Source: Pseudomonadota bacterium (GTDB lineage: Bacteria; Pseudomonadota; Gammaproteobacteria; Pseudomonadales; Azotimanducaceae). Taken from it: a DNA stretch of 9,689 bases. This document shows, piece after piece, positions 6,741 through 9,689 of this stretch. The stretch covers positions 1-9,689 of the forward strand of contig JAACDS010000326.1 of NCBI GenBank assembly GCA_009936895.1, read 5' to 3'. The position numbers were made by a program, and so were the translations under genes. Every line of letters begins with the position of its first letter. Position 1 is the stretch's first letter. Under the pieces are notes generated by a model. The model was not told the origin of the DNA, did not search any database, and saw only the letters and a program-made list of their open reading frames with translations.

Positions 6741-7421
6741 CTATTCACCGCTGATGGCCTGAATTGGCAGATACTCGCAGATCCCGTCGATTGCCCGACC
6801 ACTGTGGCTAAAACTCACGCCGTCATCTTGCATGTCCGCCAGATAATGCTGAACGCCGATCTGATCCGACTCGACGGTAAGTTCGTAGAACAGCGCATTG
6901 GGATGTTTGACTTGGCGCATTTGCTGCGGGGTTAAGTCCAACAGGCAACCCAGAATCGCACGGGATACAACGCCGTGCGTGACGATACCAAGACACTCAG
7001 GTTGCGGCCAATCGACCAGCAACTGGCGGAAACGCGCCATCAAATCCGGTAGGTTTTCGCCACCGCCGGGACGATGGTTGTGGGCATCGTTCTGCAATCG
7101 CAACCACTCGTCGGGGAACTCCCGCTGAACCTGAGCTGGAGTCTTCCCGGACCACGTTCCGCAGTCCCGCTCTAGCAACGCATCCGAAAACAGCTGGGGG
7201 GCGTCGATTCGGGCATTAATGAATTCGGCTGTCGCTCGAGTCCGATTCGCTGAGGAGACCCACAAACACTCAACCGGGGGCAATTGAGCCAACAATTTCC
7301 CGTGTGCCAGAGCTTGCTGACGCCCACGTTCGGTTAAGGGCGAATCCAGCCGGCCCTGCATTTTGCCGGCGACATTCCACTCGGTCTCACCGTGTCGAAA
7401 CAGATAAATCTTGCGGGCCAT
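6741..7421 (-). CDS. Histidine phosphatase family protein (phosphoglycerate mutase-like)
   Basis: This is a 226-aa member of the GpmB/CobC branch of the histidine phosphatase clan. The catalytic set is complete: RHGETEWN with phospho-accepting His10, Arg60 in SSANRTRATAE, Glu84 in LLERDCGTWSGK, and His149 in IVTHG. Two ATGs are adjacent, at 7424 and 7421. The only purine-rich site, GCGGGG, ends one base before the first and four before the second, so the second is slightly favoured. Members hydrolyse phosphosugars, alpha-ribazole phosphate or other small phosphate esters, and the substrate cannot be told here. It lies 38 nt after one LLM gene and 63 nt before another, on the same strand, so it is probably part of one operon with them. 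The weak ribosome site suggests low expression or coupling. Confidence 0.87.
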   Translation of the reverse strand: MARKIYLFRHGETEWNVAGKMQGRLDSPLTERGRQQALAHGKLLAQLPPVECLWVSSANRTRATAEFINARIDAPQLFSDALLERDCGTWSGKTPAQVQREFPDEWLRLQNDAHNHRPGGGENLPDLMARFRQLLVDWPQPECLGIVTHGVVSRAILGCLLDLTPQQMRQVKHPNALFYELTVESDQIGVQHYLADMQDDGVSFSHSGRAIDGICEYLPIQAISGE

Positions 7422-7459
7422 CATACCCCGCTATTCCGGTTTGGCATGGCGCTGCTTAA

Positions 7460-8458
7460 CTAGGAGAACTGAAATTCGTTGGCAGTAAATGCGGCGAATG
7501 TTCGGTCCACGTCCTCCCGATTGCCCGCCAGCGGCGCAATAATATGGGTATCAACACCGCCATTAGCGTCTGCCTGAATACGCATCTGAATCTCATCTTC
7601 GTTACCAATGATCGCGATTTCATCGATCATTTCGTCTGACATTGCCGAGGCCGTCTTGTTTCGATCCTTCGCGGCCCAACCCTCAGCGATTTGCGCTGCG
7701 GCTTCGGTGTACCCGGCCCAAGCGAGGAAATTATTGTAGACAGGCGTCGCGTAGTACGGGCCAAAGGCGGCGCGGAACAAGTTACGGCCATAGTCCTTAT
7801 CGTCGGTACACAGCACCATGGCACGATTAACGATCTCCACATCAGCAGGGTCTTTGCCCGCGGCTTTGGCGCCAATTGCAACATGTTCCATCATCTTGGA
7901 TAGCGCGGCCTTCGGCCAAAGATTAAAGATCACGCCATCGCCCACTTCAGCAGCCATCTCGATCATCTGCGGACGCAGGGCAGCGAGATATACCGGCGGC
8001 GCATTTTCCATAGGCGCTTGGCGATAGCCACGGCTAAACACAGTTTCACCGTCGTAGTCGGTTTTAGCGCCGGTGAGCATGATCTTCACCAACTCTGCGG
8101 TTTCGCGAACCCGGGTGAGCGGCTTTTCCAGAGGAATGCCGTTGAATTGGCCCATGATTGTTTGGCTCGAAGACCCCAGACCTAAAATAAATCGCTCAGG
8201 TAATAGCTGCCCAATCACATTGGCCGAAGCAGCCAAAACTGAAGGTGAACGGGTGTATACCGGCGTGACCGCCGTACCAATACGAATGCTGGTTGTGTGG
8301 TGGGCGATTCCTGCCACTTGGGTCAATGTGTCGGGAGCACCGGAGTCGCTAAACCACGCGTCGGGGATTCCGTTTTCCTCGGCCCAGCGGATACGGTCAA
8401 CGGTGTCTGAAATGCGCGGACCGGCTGGCAGCGTTACTGCAATACGTTTTTCCGACAT
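7460..8458 (-). CDS. LLM-class (luciferase-like) oxidoreductase, promoter-proximal gene
   Basis: This is a 332-aa luciferase-like flavin/F420 oxidoreductase. Features are MSEKRIAVTLPAG at the N-terminus, WFSDSGAPDTLTQ at about 35-47, and a hallmark block at about 61-98 that includes GTAVTPVYTRSP, LLPERFILGLGSSS and, just beyond, GQFNGIPLEKP. APPVYLAALRPQM and EVGDGVIFNLWP lie in the second half. It differs clearly from the TIGR03617 pair and from the Rv2161c-like gene, so it is a third LLM subtype in the window. The ATG at 8458 has GAGGG six bases upstream. It is the first gene of the four-gene minus-strand run and is divergent from the phosphotransferase. The cofactor is not determined. Confidence 0.88.
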   Translation of the reverse strand: MSEKRIAVTLPAGPRISDTVDRIRWAEENGIPDAWFSDSGAPDTLTQVAGIAHHTTSIRIGTAVTPVYTRSPSVLAASANVIGQLLPERFILGLGSSSQTIMGQFNGIPLEKPLTRVRETAELVKIMLTGAKTDYDGETVFSRGYRQAPMENAPPVYLAALRPQMIEMAAEVGDGVIFNLWPKAALSKMMEHVAIGAKAAGKDPADVEIVNRAMVLCTDDKDYGRNLFRAAFGPYYATPVYNNFLAWAGYTEAAAQIAEGWAAKDRNKTASAMSDEMIDEIAIIGNEDEIQMRIQADANGGVDTHIIAPLAGNREDVDRTFAAFTANEFQFS

Positions 8459-8464
8459 GAAATT

Positions 8465-8513
8465 CCCTCTATTACTCTTTCAAAAGACAAGCCTCGCACT
8501 TTGCCCTCTATTA
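8465..8513. repeat. Pair of 10-bp direct repeats (CCCTCTATTA) in the divergent promoter gap
   Basis: CCCTCTATTA occurs at 8465-8474 and again at 8504-8513, 39 nt apart start to start, both in the gap between the divergent LLM and phosphotransferase genes. The first copy contains the LLM ribosome site. The second overlaps the candidate plus-strand promoter spacer. The spacing is close to four helical turns, so paired binding by one regulator is conceivable, but chance is not excluded. Confidence 0.35.
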
Positions 8514-8529
8514 GATCAAGCCGTATCCT
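8501..8529 (+). promoter_or_regulatory. Candidate sigma-70 promoter for the phosphotransferase
   Basis: TTGCCC (8501-8506) and TATCCT (8524-8529) are separated by 17 nt, each matching four of six consensus bases, and lie 28 nt upstream of the ATG at 8558. The position is right for a short leader. The element is only a moderate match. Confidence 0.35.
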
Positions 8530-8557
8530 AGCCGACTGAACGAAATCAGAGAACACT

Positions 8558-9610
8558 ATGAGCGACGTAGAACTGACCCCGGTGAGAGAAGCCCACAAAT
8601 TTGACACCCAGGCGCTCGAGCAGTATTTGCTGGCCCATGTGGAGGGCTTCCGGGGACCTATGGAAATTAAGCAGTTCGAAGGCGGACAATCCAATCCGAC
8701 TTTCCAGCTCATCACTCCCAATCAGCGTTATGTCCTGCGCAAGCAACCCCCGGGTGAACTGCTGCCATCGGCCCACCAAGTGGATCGGGAATACCGTGTC
8801 ATGCACGGACTTTGGACGACCGATGTGCCGGTTCCAAAAATGTTTTGCCTATGCGAAGACCCTGAAGTGATCGGCACCAAGTTCTATGTGATGGAAATGG
8901 TCGAGGGCCGCCTTTTCACCGAAACCCGCATTCCCAGCGTGAGTAATGAAGACCGTCGTGCAATCTATCTTGATCTGGCTCGGGTAATGGCCTTGCTGCA
9001 CGCGGTGGACCCCGCCGCCGTGGGTCTGGAAACCTTTGGTCGGCCAGGCAACTACTATGAGCGTCAGATAGGCCGCTGGAGCAAACAGTACCTGGCTTCA
9101 CAGACCGAAGACCTGCCCAATATGCACAAACTCATGGAGTGGCTGCCGAACAACATACCAGCCGAAGCTGGGTCGGTAATCGTTCATGGCGACTACCGCT
9201 TGGGGAATGTGCTCATACATCCCACGGAACCTAAAATTGTCGCGGTACTGGATTGGGAACTCTCCACCCTTGGCGACGGGTTGGCTGATCTGGGTTACCT
9301 GTGCCAGGACTATCACGGAGATGCCTATGACGATGAAGGGTTAGCCGGAGCGGATTTCGCTGCGCTCAACTTGCCCACGGAAGCCGAATTTCTTGCCGAG
9401 TACTGCAAGCACGCTGGCAGAGACGGCATCGAGAACTGGCACTTTTATTTGATCTACAACATGTTCCGCTCGGCAGGCATCATTCAAGGAGTGTATAAGC
9501 GTGGCCTCGATGGCAACGCCAGCTCAGCGAAGGCTTTGGAATACGTTGACGCAGCCCGATTGCGCTCAGCACGCGGCTGGGCATTGGTTGAAGAGAGCGA
9601 AAACAACTAA
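8558..9610 (+). CDS. Phosphotransferase family protein, ACAD10/11-like (APH fold)
   Basis: This is a 350-aa kinase-like protein of the aminoglycoside phosphotransferase fold. The nucleotide loop FEGGQSNPTFQL is at 40-51, VLRKQPPGELLPSAH at 59-73 contains the likely ATP-binding Lys62, and VPKMFCLCEDPEVIGTKFYV follows. The catalytic motif HGDYRLGN is at 210-217 (Asp212, Asn217), and the metal-binding LDWELSTLGD is at 231-240 (Asp232). These are the hallmarks of the domain found in human ACAD10/ACAD11 and in bacterial genes beside acyl-CoA dehydrogenases. There it is thought to phosphorylate hydroxyacyl-CoA intermediates, with the exact substrate varying. It supports an acyl-CoA catabolism reading of the window. 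The ribosome site before ATG 8558 is weak (AGAGAACACT). The stop is followed at 15 nt by a strong terminator. Confidence 0.9.
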   Translation: MSDVELTPVREAHKFDTQALEQYLLAHVEGFRGPMEIKQFEGGQSNPTFQLITPNQRYVLRKQPPGELLPSAHQVDREYRVMHGLWTTDVPVPKMFCLCEDPEVIGTKFYVMEMVEGRLFTETRIPSVSNEDRRAIYLDLARVMALLHAVDPAAVGLETFGRPGNYYERQIGRWSKQYLASQTEDLPNMHKLMEWLPNNIPAEAGSVIVHGDYRLGNVLIHPTEPKIVAVLDWELSTLGDGLADLGYLCQDYHGDAYDDEGLAGADFAALNLPTEAEFLAEYCKHAGRDGIENWHFYLIYNMFRSAGIIQGVYKRGLDGNASSAKALEYVDAARLRSARGWALVEESENN

Positions 9611-9624
9611 AGAGCGGAAAATCA

Positions 9625-9664
9625 GGCATAAAAAAAGGGGCGATAGACACCCCTTTTTTATGCC
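9625..9664. terminator. Strong intrinsic terminator, probably bidirectional
   Basis: The arms GGCATAAAAAAAGGGG (9625-9640) and CCCCTTTTTTATGCC (9650-9664) pair over 15 bp with one bulged A and a 9-nt loop. The paired A and T tracts give a U-run in the transcript on either strand, so it can end the phosphotransferase message and also a convergent minus-strand gene beyond the window edge. It begins 15 nt after the phosphotransferase stop. Confidence 0.88.
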
Positions 9665-9689
9665 CTAAATGAAGGGCGACAGAACTTGC

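Overview
The window looks like chromosomal DNA of a gammaproteobacterium, probably a marine or environmental lineage of the Spongiibacteraceae/Halieaceae kind. This is an inference from moderate GC content, Shine-Dalgarno-led short operons, a YihX-type HAD phosphatase, and a lipid-catabolism gene set that such bacteria share with actinobacteria. No phage, transposon, CRISPR, tRNA or rRNA signal was seen. Almost all of the DNA is coding.

Layout from left to right: (i) The window opens with the first 24 codons of a minus-strand MBL-fold hydrolase. It is divergent, across a ~100 bp regulatory gap with two inverted repeats, from a plus-strand pair: a FadD6/FATP-type acyl-CoA synthetase overlapping a YihX-like HAD phosphatase. 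(ii) Convergent with these, on the minus strand, runs a lytic transglycosylase, then a Rv2161c-like LLM-class oxidoreductase, then a small YkgJ-type cysteine-cluster protein whose GTG start overlaps the preceding stop by 4 nt. (iii) Beyond a GC-rich hairpin terminator lies a second minus-strand run, transcribed in the order LLM oxidoreductase (8458-7460), histidine phosphatase, LLM oxidoreductase, LLM oxidoreductase. The last two are a tandem duplicate about 64% identical by hand count. (iv) A ~100 bp divergent promoter gap leads to a plus-strand ACAD10/11-type phosphotransferase, closed by a strong, probably bidirectional terminator.

The striking content is four luciferase-like (LLM, flavin/F420) oxidoreductases within 5.6 kb. 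They are flanked by an acyl-CoA synthetase, a phosphotransferase of the family usually found near acyl-CoA dehydrogenases, an MBL-fold hydrolase and two small phosphatases. The likely theme is catabolism of a hydrophobic carboxylic acid (long-chain, branched, isoprenoid or steroid-like): activation as a CoA thioester by the synthetase, with redox chemistry by the LLM enzymes. The substrate, and whether the cofactor is F420 or FMN, cannot be read from this window.
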